A program made the translations under genes and the position numbers. This document shows, in pieces, positions 17,701 through 26,409 of a DNA stretch of 64,000 nucleotides (position 1 is the stretch's first letter; the number at the start of each line of letters is the position of its first letter). The stretch is taken from NCBI RefSeq assembly GCF_020037015.1, contig NZ_JAIQDE010000024.1, forward strand, positions 1 to 64,000, written 5' to 3'. The DNA comes from Corallococcus sp. AS-1-6 (GTDB lineage Bacteria > Myxococcota > Myxococcia > Myxococcales > Myxococcaceae). The notes under the pieces were generated by a model. The model made no database searches, was not told where the DNA came from, and was given only the letters and a program-made list of their open reading frames with translations.

Positions 17701-18221
17701 TCCTTGCGCGCCAGTTGGTGCTCGTCCGCGGAGCGCTCGTAGTACAGCTCCGCCAGCCGGAACATCACGTCCGGCGTGGCGCGAGGCTCGGCCGGGTAGC
17801 GGCGCAGGAAGTCCTCCGCCCGGGCGATGGCGTCCAGCCGCTGCGTGCGCTCCTGCGACTCCAGCGCGGTGAGCGTCTTCTCGTAGGCGTTGTCGAGCGC
17901 CGAGCGCTTCTGCTGGTAGCGCCGCTCGATGAGCTGCTTCACCTCGCGGTGGAAGTCGCGCGACTCCGCCTCGTACGCCTCCAGCGCGCGGCTCACGTCG
18001 CGCAGCAGCTTCTCCTGTTCGGGCGTGTGGCCCAGGCCGTCCAGGTAGCGCGAGGCGTTGGGCGCGGGCGGGGCCGGAGTCGCGGGCAGGGCCTTCGCGG
18101 GGGCCGCGGGCGCGGAAGGGGTGGAGGACTTCTTCGCGGCCTGGCTGGAGGCCTTCGGCTTCGCGGCGTGAGCGGCCAGCGGCGCCAGGGCGAGGAGGAG
18201 GGCGAGGGCAGGGCGGCGCAT
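14793..18221 (-). CDS. Large periplasmic TPR protein (GltD/AgmU-like)
   Basis: 1142 aa with a signal peptide (LALLLALAPLAAHA), an Ala/Pro linker and then helical repeats almost to the end. Many TPR-like pairs are visible (DVMFRLAELYYERSADEH, SLYLLAYCLNEQHKDEES, ALNNAAVAYEELRRF), which resemble YbgF/BamD-type outer-membrane TPRs. Size, export signal and its place before a TPR lipoprotein and a GltG-like protein match AgmU/GltD. It starts 6 nt after the 801-aa gene. It probably forms a periplasmic scaffold of the MglA-linked envelope complex. Confidence 0.83.
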   Translation of the reverse strand: MRRPALALLLALAPLAAHAAKPKASSQAAKKSSTPSAPAAPAKALPATPAPPAPNASRYLDGLGHTPEQEKLLRDVSRALEAYEAESRDFHREVKQLIERRYQQKRSALDNAYEKTLTALESQERTQRLDAIARAEDFLRRYPAEPRATPDVMFRLAELYYERSADEHQLARKDYAERVRTMSDEAIADLPPEPEVDFTPSIGVYRTLLSRFPDYRLNDGSLYLLAYCLNEQHKDEESLATYQQLTTRYPKSRFATDAWTRIGEYWFEDESDPEALRKAADAYTAATRDTEHRFYDKARYKLAWTYYRMDWFEESVDSFLLLLDHYQSHQQSGSKADEGDLRSEALQYIALSLADESWGGIAKARELFAKRGGRPYEAEVYRRLGNVYFDQLRNEDAIAAYQQVLATAPLTADAPRLQQRIVQAYERERRMDLYALESEKLANSYLPGGAWYEKNKDDPNALSHAQTLAEQSLYSAAAYQHQQAQTFQKEGRAAEAKATYAAAARAYGTYLERFPRSKTAYAMRFFHAESLFNSDAYGAAAKEYEAVRDSNQDNTYRDVSAHNAVLAWKAQLDDDVRAGRLPERKPLRASERPQDSVHAPVALAPTEAALVKASDAYVALLPKEEAAPGIAYQAAELFYTHDDFAQARPRFERVVQAYPRNPVAGYATNLIIESFLIDQDWKSVEEVSARLASNAQVVDPSSEQYRELMKFKLAGRFNLADQLATQKRYDEAARKYLQLVEEAPRHEFADKALNNAAVAYEELRRFDSAMKLYERIYRDYPKSPWAHTALFRVALNAQKSYDFDKAVTSYQKLVKDYPKAEEREAALYNAASLLEGQQRYAEAAAAFQRCVELYPHGKNAPENQYRAARILEKQGDTRGEIQALEAFVRKFASKADQVELVVDAKRRLGDAWKKRGNAKEAQRAYSAAADDFDRRKLKPDTQPRAAEAAAYSRFQLAELEFQRFDALKLSGAGKALEKSFNKKTEAVKAVDAAYAKVLPYKQLEWSLASFYRRGYALERFAATLLDAPVPPEVKRLGDDAVLTYQDMLTQRTVALEDRAVESYAATLKEARNNRVSNEWTRRTLEALNRFRPKEYPVLKEARGALALEAVYPDGLLGSLAAPAAPARVDPDKAPRLTEGGTP

Positions 18222-18227
18222 GGCGTC

Positions 18228-20633
18228 TCAGTCCCCCCCTTCCGACGTCAGGACGTCCTTGAACTCCAGCTCGAGCGCGCGCAGCGCGTCCGCCTTCTCC
18301 TTGGCGACCTTCTGGATGTTCGCGGCGTTGTCCTGCGTGCGGCTGAAGGCCACGTCCACCGTGCCGGTGTCGGCCTTGAGCACCAGGTCGTAGAACTGCT
18401 GCCGCACGCGGCGGAAGCTGTCGTAGGCGATGCGGCCCACCAGGTTGCGCGCGTCACCGGACGCGGCGGCCACCTCCTGCTCGTAGCCCTGGAGCAGCGC
18501 CTGCTCCACGCGCACCTTGTCCCGGATGGACTTCACGCGGTGCTCCAGCCGCGAGCGCAGCGCCACCCGGGCCACCGCCACCCGTCCGCGCAGCGAGTCG
18601 ATGCGCGAGCGCACCGCGTGCATGCGCAACAGCACGCGGGTGTCCTCGCCGGACAGCCGGCCTTCACCGGCGCGCAGGATGCCGTGCTCCTGCTGGAGCG
18701 CGGCGGAGTAGCGGGCGCGGATGGCGGCCTCGCCCTCCAGCGACGTGTCCGTGGACTGGCGCTCGCTGGCGAGCCGGGCGCGGGTGCGGTCCAGCTCCGC
18801 CTGCAGGTCGCGCAGCGTGGCGATCTCCGCCTGGAGCTGCACCAGGAACTCGCGCTCCTCGGCGGGGTCCGCCTGCCGCTCGTCGCGCGTGTCCTCCACC
18901 CACTTGCGGATGGCGGCGGCGTTGGCGTGCAGGCTCTGCAGCTCGTAGCCCACGCGGAAGGCCTCGCGGTCCACCGCGTCCACCTTCGCCTGCATGCGGT
19001 GGCGGCGCTCCTCCAGCTCCTTGTTGGTGGTGGGCAGCGCCGCGAAGCGCAGCCGCTGGGCCTCGCGCGCGCCCTGGGCGACGAGCAGCTTCTCGCGCTC
19101 GGCGGGCGTCAGCTTCTCCTCCACCAGCGCGGCCTCCGCCTGCACCAGGGACTGCTCCACGGCGGTGAGCGCGGTGTCCACGGCCTCCGTGCGGACGTAG
19201 CCCTCCTGCAGCTCCGGGAAGGCCTCCAGCCCGCGCGCGTCCAGCGCCTCCAGGATGCGCTCCGCGATGGCCTTCGCCTCGCCTGCGCCCTGACGGCCGC
19301 TGTCCAGGTCGCCCACCATCCGCACCGCGTCCGCGACCTCCTTCTGCGTGGACGCGTACTTCAGCGCCAGCGGGGGCAGCAGCGTGCTCACGTCCAGCGA
19401 GCGCTCGTTGCGCGCGAGCAGGTTGTCGAAGTACGCGACCGGGTCCTGGTTCACGCGCAGGAGCGCGTCCACCTTGTCGCGCGCGGGCGTGAACATGCGC
19501 GCCACGCCGTCATACGTCTCCAGCGCCTCGTCGTACTGGCGCAGCTTCTGGAGCAGGTGCCCCTGGAGGATGCGCGCCTCGGGGGCGAGCTGCGAGTCCG
19601 GCGCGACGAGCAGCAGGATGTCCGTGGCGTTCTTCGCCTGCGTGAAGTCCTGCTTGCGCACGTACGTCCACGCGACCTCCAGCAGCGACTCCGGGAAGCG
19701 CTCGCTCTCGCGGGGAATCTGGCCGTAGTGGTCCAGCGCCTCGTCGTAGCGGCCCGTCTCGTACATCAGCCGGCCCAGGGACAGGAACGCGAGCTCGCGG
19801 AAGCGCTGGGCCTCCGCGTCGTCCAGGCCCGTGGACACCACGGCCTCCGGCCCGGTGCCCACGATGCGCTGGAACTCGGCGATGGCGGCCGGGTAGTCCC
19901 CGCTCTGCACGCTCAGCACGCCCAGGTGGTAGACGGCCTGCACGCGGAAGGCGCCGGGCGCCTGCGCCAGCGGGGCGAACAGCGCGCGCGAGCGCTGCTG
20001 GTGCTCCTCCGGCGTCAAGTCCTGGCGCTTGAAGGTGCCGCGCGCGTGCACGTAGGCGATGTCCGGCGACAGCACGCCGCCCGACAACTGCCGCGCCTTC
20101 TCCACGTACGCGTCGATGCCGTCGAACTGCTGGAGCCTGCCCGCCACCGCGAGGTAGCGGCTCACGGCCTCCTTGTAGCGCTGGGGCGTCAGGGGCAGGG
20201 CCAGCACGTCGCGCAGGTACACCCTCGCGCCAATGTCGTTCTTCTGCTGGTAGAGCGCGTCCGCCAGGTAGAAGACCGCCTCCGGGTAGCGCGGGTTCGC
20301 CTTGAACTCCGGGTCGCTCACCAGGTCGTAGAAGAGGACGGACGCGGCGGCCCAGTCCCCCAGCAGCGAGTACACCTCGCCCTCGGAGAAGCGCTTGAGC
20401 TGCGAGTCGGTGCTGCTGGGCTCGGGGCGCTCCGTGAACTGCGTCTCCACGAAGCGCAGCGACTGCTCCGCGGTGCGAAGCTGCGCCTCCACCGCCTCCA
20501 CCGAGGCCGCGCGCGTGCTCAACGAAGCGGGCATGGGCGGCAGCGCGGCCCCCGGCTTGGAGGCCTGGGGCGCCGGAGCGGGCGCGGCCCCGAGGGACAG
20601 CGCGAGGGCCAGGGCGTGCAGCGTCGCGGTCAC
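18228..20633 (-). CDS. Exported TPR plus coiled-coil protein
   Basis: 801 aa. It has a short signal peptide (LHALALALSLGAAPA), an N-terminal half with about eight TPR-like units (SEGEVYSLLGDWAAASVLFY, YPEAVFYLADALYQQKND) and a C-terminal half (~430-790) rich in charged heptads (LQAEIATLRDLQAELDRTRA), so a long coiled coil. I do not know a named counterpart. It is tightly packed between the 259-aa and 1142-aa genes and must belong to the same complex. The coiled coil is long enough to span much of the periplasm. Confidence 0.8.
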   Translation of the reverse strand: MTATLHALALALSLGAAPAPAPQASKPGAALPPMPASLSTRAASVEAVEAQLRTAEQSLRFVETQFTERPEPSSTDSQLKRFSEGEVYSLLGDWAAASVLFYDLVSDPEFKANPRYPEAVFYLADALYQQKNDIGARVYLRDVLALPLTPQRYKEAVSRYLAVAGRLQQFDGIDAYVEKARQLSGGVLSPDIAYVHARGTFKRQDLTPEEHQQRSRALFAPLAQAPGAFRVQAVYHLGVLSVQSGDYPAAIAEFQRIVGTGPEAVVSTGLDDAEAQRFRELAFLSLGRLMYETGRYDEALDHYGQIPRESERFPESLLEVAWTYVRKQDFTQAKNATDILLLVAPDSQLAPEARILQGHLLQKLRQYDEALETYDGVARMFTPARDKVDALLRVNQDPVAYFDNLLARNERSLDVSTLLPPLALKYASTQKEVADAVRMVGDLDSGRQGAGEAKAIAERILEALDARGLEAFPELQEGYVRTEAVDTALTAVEQSLVQAEAALVEEKLTPAEREKLLVAQGAREAQRLRFAALPTTNKELEERRHRMQAKVDAVDREAFRVGYELQSLHANAAAIRKWVEDTRDERQADPAEEREFLVQLQAEIATLRDLQAELDRTRARLASERQSTDTSLEGEAAIRARYSAALQQEHGILRAGEGRLSGEDTRVLLRMHAVRSRIDSLRGRVAVARVALRSRLEHRVKSIRDKVRVEQALLQGYEQEVAAASGDARNLVGRIAYDSFRRVRQQFYDLVLKADTGTVDVAFSRTQDNAANIQKVAKEKADALRALELEFKDVLTSEGGD

Positions 20634-20645
20634 GGCCGTCCGCTC

Positions 20646-21425
20646 CTACTTCGGCTCGCTGGAGGTGGTGGCCGGCGCGGGCGTCCCCGGAGCGCCTCCC
20701 GGCTCCGAGCCAGGACCGGCGGGCCGGTTCGCGCGCGTGTCCTTGGCCACTTCAATGTCGTAGCGCACCGCGGGCCGGTCCTTCAGGTCCGTGGTGAGGC
20801 CGCCCTTCTCCACGCCCACCACGTTCACCGTGGTGACCTTTCCGGACTCCGCGTTGAAGGTGTAACTGGATTGCACCTTGAACTTGTAGCCTTCCAGGTA
20901 GCTGAACACGCCGTAGCCGCTGCCCCGGTACACCAGACGCACCGCGAGCTGGTGCTGGCCCGGCACGATGCGGCCGTTGAAGACCTCCAGCGCCTGGTGC
21001 CGGTTCAGGTCTCCCTGCGTGTCCACCTGGGTGAAGATGGGCGCGCCGTCCAGCGCGTACACCACCGACTCCAACTGGAACGCGTTGCCCATCTCGTTCT
21101 TGTGCACCAGCACCGCGCGGGCGCCGGTGGACAGCTCGCCGCCCATCACCGACTCCTGGAGCAGCAGCAGGCGCGCCTTGGAGCGGTAGATCTTCTCCTT
21201 CAGGTCGACGACCTGCTCCTCCAGCGTCTTCACGCGCGTCGTGAAGGCCTCGTCCGCCGTCTGGTCGCCCGCGGGGGCCTGCGCGGCGGGGGCCTGCGGC
21301 GTGCCCGCGGCGGCGGGGGGAGGCGGGGAAGCAGGGGAGGGGGACGCACCTTGCGCGAGCACCGGCCCGGACAGGCCAGCGCTCAGGAGCGCGAGGAGAC
21401 GGAGGGTGGCGGATGCGACGCGCAC
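20646..21425 (-). CDS. Exported protein with short coiled coil and beta domain
   Basis: About 259 aa. The frame is open to a GTG at 21461, but the GTG at 21425 has GAGG nine bases upstream and puts a good signal peptide right at the N-terminus (VASATLRLLALLSAGLSG). A Pro/Ala linker, a coiled coil (VKTLEEQVVDLKEKIYRSKA) and a beta-rich domain follow (NGRIVPGQHQLAVRLVYRGS ... YKFKVQSSYTF). No named family is recognised. It is the first gene after mglA, 108 nt downstream, and is probably in the same transcript. Confidence 0.75.
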   Translation of the reverse strand: MRVASATLRLLALLSAGLSGPVLAQGASPSPASPPPPAAAGTPQAPAAQAPAGDQTADEAFTTRVKTLEEQVVDLKEKIYRSKARLLLLQESVMGGELSTGARAVLVHKNEMGNAFQLESVVYALDGAPIFTQVDTQGDLNRHQALEVFNGRIVPGQHQLAVRLVYRGSGYGVFSYLEGYKFKVQSSYTFNAESGKVTTVNVVGVEKGGLTTDLKDRPAVRYDIEVAKDTRANRPAGPGSEPGGAPGTPAPATTSSEPK

Positions 21426-21533
21426 GGTACGACCTCGGAAGGCGGCTCTGCCCGACGGCACGAGGTCATACCATCCTTTGCCGGGGGCTGCCCGGTGGGG
21501 GCCAGCCCGCCGGGCAGGGAAGCAGGCGGAGTG

Positions 21534-22121
21534 TCAACCGCCCTTGCGCAGCTCGGTGAGGACCAGCTTGGCCACGGCCTTGAGCGTGTCGAACACGCCC
21601 ACGCCCGTGGGCGCCACGGCCTGGTACTCCGGGATGTTCCGCGGGTTGAGCGCCTTGCGCATCTCCTCCACGGTCACCGCGTTGGGCAGGTCGCGCTTGT
21701 TGTACTGCACGACGTACGGAATCTTGTTCAGGTCGTAGCCCTGCTCCGCCAGGTTGATGCGCAGGTTCTCCAACGACTCCATGTTGGCTTCCATGCGCTC
21801 GATCTGGCTGTCGGCGACGAACACCACGCCGTCCACGCCCTTCAAGATGAGCTTGCGGCTGGCGTCGTAGAACACCTGGCCGGGCACCGTGTAGAGGTGG
21901 AAGCGCGTCTTGAAGCCGCGGATCTCACCGAGCGACAGCGGCAGGAAGTCGAAGAAGAGCGTGCGGTCCGTCTCCGTGGAGAGCGAGATCAGCTTGCCCT
22001 TCGTGTCCGCCGCGGTCTTGTTGTAGATGTACTGAAGGTTGGTCGTCTTCCCGCAGAGTCCCGGCCCGTAATAGACAATCTTGCAGTTGATTTCGCGGGA
22101 TGAGTAATTGATGAAGGACAT
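21534..22121 (-). CDS. mglA: Ras-like GTPase MglA, cell-polarity and motility switch
   Basis: 195-aa small GTPase that marks the leading pole and activates both gliding and type IV pilus motility in myxobacteria. The P-loop GPGLCGKT is at residues 19-26. The switch II motif reads TVPGQ, with Thr instead of the usual Asp of DxxG, a known hallmark of MglA. NKRD gives base specificity and APTGVGVFD the G5 region. The length equals that of M. xanthus MglA. It follows its GTPase-activating partner mglB by 11 nt in the usual order. Downstream, in the same direction, come the Glt-like and polysaccharide-export genes. Confidence 0.98.
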   Translation of the reverse strand: MSFINYSSREINCKIVYYGPGLCGKTTNLQYIYNKTAADTKGKLISLSTETDRTLFFDFLPLSLGEIRGFKTRFHLYTVPGQVFYDASRKLILKGVDGVVFVADSQIERMEANMESLENLRINLAEQGYDLNKIPYVVQYNKRDLPNAVTVEEMRKALNPRNIPEYQAVAPTGVGVFDTLKAVAKLVLTELRKGG

Positions 22122-22132
22122 GGCTTCCCGGG

Positions 22133-22612
22133 TTACTCGCTGAAGAGGTTGTCGATATCGTCGTCGGAGATCTCGGCGAACGGCGAACCGGCTCCGGGGC
22201 TGTCGGTCTTCTTCACGAGGCTTTCGAAGATCTTCGTCAGCTCGTCGCTGGCCTTCTTGATGCGCAGGCGCACCAGACCCAGGCTCGTGCGGTTGTCGAA
22301 GATGACGACCAGCACCACCCGGCTGCCGACGATGGTCATGTAGAGGCTGTCCTTCGCCCCTTCATGGAACTGGTTGGGGAACTCGTTCTCCCCGATGAGC
22401 TTCGCGAGTCCGCCCATGGCGGCCACGTTGCCGGCCGTCAGCGACGCGAGCGACGTGGTGTCGATGTTCTGCGTCTGGCCGGCCGAGGAGATGAGCTGGC
22501 CGTTCTTGTCGACGAGGAAGACCACCTTCGCGTTCGCGTCCTTGGTGAGCCGGTCGCAAACGGCGTTGATCTTGGTGAACTCCTCTTCGTACATCACCAG
22601 TTGCGTGCCCAT
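22133..22612 (-). CDS. mglB: MglB, Roadblock/LC7 GTPase-activating protein of MglA
   Basis: 159-aa single-domain Roadblock/LC7 protein ([17 protein letters not shown] ... [20 protein letters not shown] ... [18 protein letters not shown]) with an acidic C-terminal tail. In M. xanthus MglB dimers stimulate GTP hydrolysis by MglA at the lagging pole. GAGGAG lies 12-15 nt before the ATG. As the first gene of a long minus-strand run, its promoter should be in 22613-22740, but no convincing -35/-10 pair stands out. Confidence 0.97.
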   Translation of the reverse strand: MGTQLVMYEEEFTKINAVCDRLTKDANAKVVFLVDKNGQLISSAGQTQNIDTTSLASLTAGNVAAMGGLAKLIGENEFPNQFHEGAKDSLYMTIVGSRVVLVVIFDNRTSLGLVRLRIKKASDELTKIFESLVKKTDSPGAGSPFAEISDDDIDNLFSE

Positions 22613-22796
22613 GGGCGTATGCGCTCCTCAGCGTTCGCTCGCCCCGCGCACGGCGGCGCTCCGATGTTTCTGGAGTGAATCCCGGAGGTTAGACGAGGCG
22701 CTACCGACCGCCGTCATGCTTAGCAAAGCAGTTCCACTCCAGCAAGAAGCCAGCCGTGATCCGCGCCGCTTCTTGAAGGAATGACGGCTTCGCGGG

Positions 22797-22825
22797 TTGG
22801 GACACCTGCCCACCTTCTCTATACT
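22797..22825 (+). promoter_or_regulatory. Sigma70-type promoter of the 22836-28287 operon
   Basis: TTGGGA (22797-22802), 17-bp spacer, TATACT (22820-22825). The predicted start of transcription near 22832 is only a few bases before the TTG at 22836, so the first gene may be leaderless and the longer open frame starting at 22797 cannot be its true extent. Confidence 0.6.
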
Positions 22826-22835
22826 CTCCCGGGCC

Positions 22836-24389
22836 TTGCGTCGCCCGAGCCCCCTCACCGACATCCTCCCGCGCCTCGTCGTCCTCGTCCTGGCGCTCGC
22901 CTGTACCGGGGCCGCCCGTGCGCAGGCCCCCGAGTCCGAGCGGGCCTCGCTGCGCCTTCGTTACGGGCTGTCCTCCCGGCAGGGTGAGCAGGTGGATGTA
23001 GGGCCCGGGCTCACCTACTCGGGGCTGACGCCGAACGACGTGGCGCTGACGTTGATGGGCTGGGCGGGCGAGCACCTGGGCGGCCAGGTGGAGTTCCAGC
23101 GCGAGGCGTTCGAGCTGCGGGATGCCTCTTCGCGCGTGACGGGTGGAAGCCTGGTGCGCGGCTCGGTGGGGCCGCGCGGGCGCCTGTCGCTGGGGCCGGT
23201 GCGGCTGGAGCTGGGGGCGGGCTACGGCTTCGCGCAGTTGCCGCTGTTCGGCGGGTTCACCTACGCGCCGGTGCTGCAGCGGGGCGTGCGGCACGCGGCG
23301 CTGTTCTCCGGGCGGGTGCTGGTGGCGCTGCCGGCGCGGCTTCAACTGGAGGCGCGGGGCGAGGTGCCGCTGACGCTCTCCGCGCACGCGGCGGACGGGC
23401 TGAAGGCGTCGTCGTCCGGCTACGTGGTGGGCGCGGCGCTCTCGTATCCGGTGGTGCGCCGGGACGGCTGGACGGGGCGGCTGCTGCTGGACGTGCAGCA
23501 GGCGCACGACACGATGGAGCTGGAGGACAGCGGTCTGCGCTCCGAGCAGCGCATGCGCCGCGTCGGCCTGGGCTTCGAGGTGGCGTTGGGACCGGCGCCG
23601 AGAATCATCGAGTGCCCGGTGCATGGATATGTCCCCATCCAGGTGGTGGACGCGGACACGGGGGCACCCCTGGTGGGTGCGCGGGTGCGCGTGCCCTCGT
23701 TGCTGCAACCGGGGATGACCGAGGAGAAGGTGACGGACGCGCAGGGGCGGGTGACGGTGAATCTCCCCACCGGGGAGCAATCCGCGCAGGTGAGCCTGGA
23801 GGGCTATGACTCCACGACGGAACGCACCACCGTCGCGTTCATCGAGAACCCAGGTCTGGCGATCCGGCTCCATAAGAACGCGCCGAAGACGGGCTCCCTC
23901 AAGCTGAAGGTGGTGCAGGGCAAGAACAGCGCGCCGGTTCCGGACGTGCAGGTGGTCTCCGGCGCCGCGCGGCTGCGCACGGACACGGCTGGCGAGCTGC
24001 TGCTCGAAGGGCTGGAGCCGGGGCCCGTGGTCGTGGCGATGTCCGCGCCGGGCTTCCGCTCCACGGAAGAAGCCGCGGTGGTGGTGGCGGGGCAGACGTC
24101 GGAGCTGGTGGTGGTGCTGTCGCAGGACCGCAAGGGCGAGCTGGCCACCCTGGTGGGCCAGGTGCGCAGCGCGCGCAGCGGCAAGCCGCTGGTGGCGACG
24201 GTGACGATTCCCCAGGCGAAGGTGCGCACGCGCACGGACAAGAGCGGCGCCTTCACCGCGCGCGTCCGCGGCGGCACGTACCGCATCACCCTGTCCGCGG
24301 CCGGGCACCGGACCCAGACGAAGACGGTCACCGTGCGCGAAGGCGAGCAGGCGATTCTCAACGTGGATCTGTTCCCGAGGGGCCGGTGA
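22836..24389 (+). CDS. Outer-membrane-type beta protein with carboxypeptidase-regulatory-like repeats
   Basis: About 517 aa from the TTG at 22836, which gives a compact signal peptide (ILPRLVVLVLALACTGAARA-QA). Residues ~30-260 are strand-rich with alternating polarity (RGRLSLGPVRLELGAGYGFA) and could form a barrel. From ~270 there are three beta-sandwich units with the carboxypeptidase-regulatory-like pattern (IQVVDADTGAPLVGARVRVP, GQVRSARSGKPLVATVTIP). The same overall plan occurs in OmpA-like and surface proteins. It leads an operon with a FecR lipoprotein and a Ser/Thr kinase, suggesting a sensor of the cell envelope. An upstream start at 22797 is unlikely because the promoter overlaps it. 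Confidence 0.78.
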   Translation: MRRPSPLTDILPRLVVLVLALACTGAARAQAPESERASLRLRYGLSSRQGEQVDVGPGLTYSGLTPNDVALTLMGWAGEHLGGQVEFQREAFELRDASSRVTGGSLVRGSVGPRGRLSLGPVRLELGAGYGFAQLPLFGGFTYAPVLQRGVRHAALFSGRVLVALPARLQLEARGEVPLTLSAHAADGLKASSSGYVVGAALSYPVVRRDGWTGRLLLDVQQAHDTMELEDSGLRSEQRMRRVGLGFEVALGPAPRIIECPVHGYVPIQVVDADTGAPLVGARVRVPSLLQPGMTEEKVTDAQGRVTVNLPTGEQSAQVSLEGYDSTTERTTVAFIENPGLAIRLHKNAPKTGSLKLKVVQGKNSAPVPDVQVVSGAARLRTDTAGELLLEGLEPGPVVVAMSAPGFRSTEEAAVVVAGQTSELVVVLSQDRKGELATLVGQVRSARSGKPLVATVTIPQAKVRTRTDKSGAFTARVRGGTYRITLSAAGHRTQTKTVTVREGEQAILNVDLFPRGR

Positions 24390-24438
24390 GTCGCGCGGCG
24401 GTGCCGCGACGCGCCCGTCCGTCGTCGTCGAGGTTTCA

Positions 24439-26406
24439 GTGAGTCCTGTCCGCATCCTGGCGCTGTCGCTGCTCGTCCTCCTCTCCGGCTGCTCGGGGTG
24501 CGAACGCGAGGAGGCGCCGAAACCTCCGCCGGTGGTGGAGGTGGACGCGGGCGCCGTCGTCCCCATTGGACGCCTGGAGGGGCTGTCCGGTGACGTGCGC
24601 CTGGAGCGCGGCGGCAAGGTGGGCCCGGCGGTGGAGGGCCCCCTGCTCGCGGGCGACGCGGTGGAGACGGGGGAGAGCGGCTCCGCGACGGTGCGCTTCC
24701 CGGGCGACCGGACGGTGGAGGTGGGCAGCGAGGGCCGGTTCGCGGTGGGCTCGGACGCGACGGGCATCGTGATGAAGGTGGAGCGCGGCATCGTGCTGTC
24801 GCGCGTGCCCGCGGGCGGGAAGCCGGACAGCGCGGGCTCCAAGGTGACGTTGAACATCCTCACCCCCTTCGGCCTCACGCGCGTGGGGCAAGAGCCCTCG
24901 GAGGTGAAGGTCGCGGTGGCGGAGGACTCGGCGCGGGTGGAGGTGAAGCTGGGCGCCATCGAGCTGGTCTCCAAGGACGGCAAGACGCTGCGCGCGGCCC
25001 AGGGCGACGCGGTGGACCTGACCCGCGAGCGCGCGCAGGTGACGCCCTCGGCCCCGCGCGTCGTGGAGCTGGCGCCCATCCCGGTGACGGTGCGCGCGAC
25101 CTCCGGTGTCACGGAGGTGAAGGCGAAGGACACGGGCCGCTGGCGCAAGGTGCGCCGCGAGGGCGAGGTGCTGGCCTTCGGCGACGGCGTGCGGACGAAG
25201 GGCGGTGAGGCGGTGCTGTCCCTCAAGGACAGCGGCACGGTGCTGACGCTCGCTCCGGGCGCGGAGGCGGTGCTGGAGAGCGCGGGACAGCAGGGCACCA
25301 TCGACGAGGCGCGCGTCAACCTGCTCCAGGGCCTGTTGGCCGTGCAGCTCGCCATGGGGCGTGAGAGCCGCGTGGTGCTGCCGGGGATGACGGTGGAGTC
25401 GGGCAGCGGCGCGCGGCTGGAGATCCGCCGCACGAACGCGGGCATGCAGGTGGCGGCGCACACCGGCGACGTGACGCTGCGGCGGGGCGAGGCGCGGCAG
25501 GAGCTGCGCGCGGGCGAGCGCGCCACCGTGGGCACGGACGGCAACGCGAAGGTGGAGCCGCTGGAGGAGGCGGCGGTCGCGGTGGGCCCGGGCGAGGGCA
25601 CGGAGGTCTTCCACCGGGGCCTCGCGGAGGTGGCGCTCACCTGGGAGGGCCAGGGCGACGCGGTGGTGGAGGCGGCGCAGGACGCGGCCTTCAAGCGCCC
25701 GGTGCTCTGGGGCCGCGTGCACCGCGCCTCCGTCAACGTGTCCGCGCTGGCCCGGGGCACGCTGTACTGGCGGGCGCGCAAGGAGGACGGCACGCAGGTG
25801 GCCGCGGGCAGCATCCACTTCGCGCCGGAGTCCCCCACCAGCTCGCTGGCGCGCGTGCGCAACGTGGTGCCCGAGGGGCCGGAGAAGACGACCATCTTCT
25901 ACCAGGACAAGCCCCCGGCGGTGACGTTCACCTACGGCGAGGAACCGCAGGCCCGTAGCTATCGCGTGGCGGTGTACAAGGCAGGCTCGTTGGCGACGCC
26001 CGTGGTGCAGCGCACGGTGTCGGAGACGCGCGCGGCGCTGGAGGCGGGACAGTTGGGGGAGGGCAGCTATCTGTGGTCCGTCACGCCGCTGTCGCAGGCG
26101 GGCGCGGCCCTCAAGGGCGGGCGGATGAACAAGCTGGAGCTCGTCTATGACAACTCGGTGGTGGGGCTGGTGGTGGACAGCCCACGCCAGGGTGGGCCGG
26201 CGGCGGAGAAGGTGCGGGCCTCCGGTGTCGCGCCCGTGTATGCCCGCCTGTCCATCAACGGACGGGCCGTGCCCCTGGACGCCAAGCACCGCTTCGATAC
26301 ATGGGTGGCCCCCATGGGAATGCCCCCCCTGCTGGTGTTTAAGATGACGCGCCCCGGTGCCCCGGACGTACTCACGGTGCGCACCCTGAAACCGCGAGGA
26401 CCTTGA
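24439..26406 (+). CDS. FecR-domain lipoprotein
   Basis: 655 aa from a GTG start. The lipoprotein signal ends LLSGC. Two FecR-like beta domains are visible: one at ~45-120 (LEGLSGDVRLERGGK ... GDAVETGESGSATVRFPG) and another further on (EGEVLAFGDGVRTKGGEAVL). A third beta region and a C-terminal Ig-like segment follow (VDSPRQGG... ARLSINGRAVPLD). FecR domains of this lipoprotein kind are common in myxobacteria and probably bind peptidoglycan or partner proteins. The stop is 3 nt before the kinase start, so the two are coupled. Confidence 0.85.
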   Translation: MSPVRILALSLLVLLSGCSGCEREEAPKPPPVVEVDAGAVVPIGRLEGLSGDVRLERGGKVGPAVEGPLLAGDAVETGESGSATVRFPGDRTVEVGSEGRFAVGSDATGIVMKVERGIVLSRVPAGGKPDSAGSKVTLNILTPFGLTRVGQEPSEVKVAVAEDSARVEVKLGAIELVSKDGKTLRAAQGDAVDLTRERAQVTPSAPRVVELAPIPVTVRATSGVTEVKAKDTGRWRKVRREGEVLAFGDGVRTKGGEAVLSLKDSGTVLTLAPGAEAVLESAGQQGTIDEARVNLLQGLLAVQLAMGRESRVVLPGMTVESGSGARLEIRRTNAGMQVAAHTGDVTLRRGEARQELRAGERATVGTDGNAKVEPLEEAAVAVGPGEGTEVFHRGLAEVALTWEGQGDAVVEAAQDAAFKRPVLWGRVHRASVNVSALARGTLYWRARKEDGTQVAAGSIHFAPESPTSSLARVRNVVPEGPEKTTIFYQDKPPAVTFTYGEEPQARSYRVAVYKAGSLATPVVQRTVSETRAALEAGQLGEGSYLWSVTPLSQAGAALKGGRMNKLELVYDNSVVGLVVDSPRQGGPAAEKVRASGVAPVYARLSINGRAVPLDAKHRFDTWVAPMGMPPLLVFKMTRPGAPDVLTVRTLKPRGP

Positions 26407-26409
26407 GGG

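Noticed and set aside
15216-22103. A 2295-codon open frame on the plus strand
   Set aside because: It lies antisense to five well-supported genes including mglA, has the Arg/Val/Gly/Leu-rich look of a GC-driven shadow and no recognisable domain.
22613-22740. A sigma70 promoter for mglB at TTGCTG-N17-TAAGCA
   Set aside because: The -10 box is too poor to support a claim, although a promoter must lie in this region.
22701-25895. A 1064-codon open frame on the minus strand
   Set aside because: Antisense to the barrel and FecR genes and would pass through their start region; low-complexity Ser/Thr/Arg composition.
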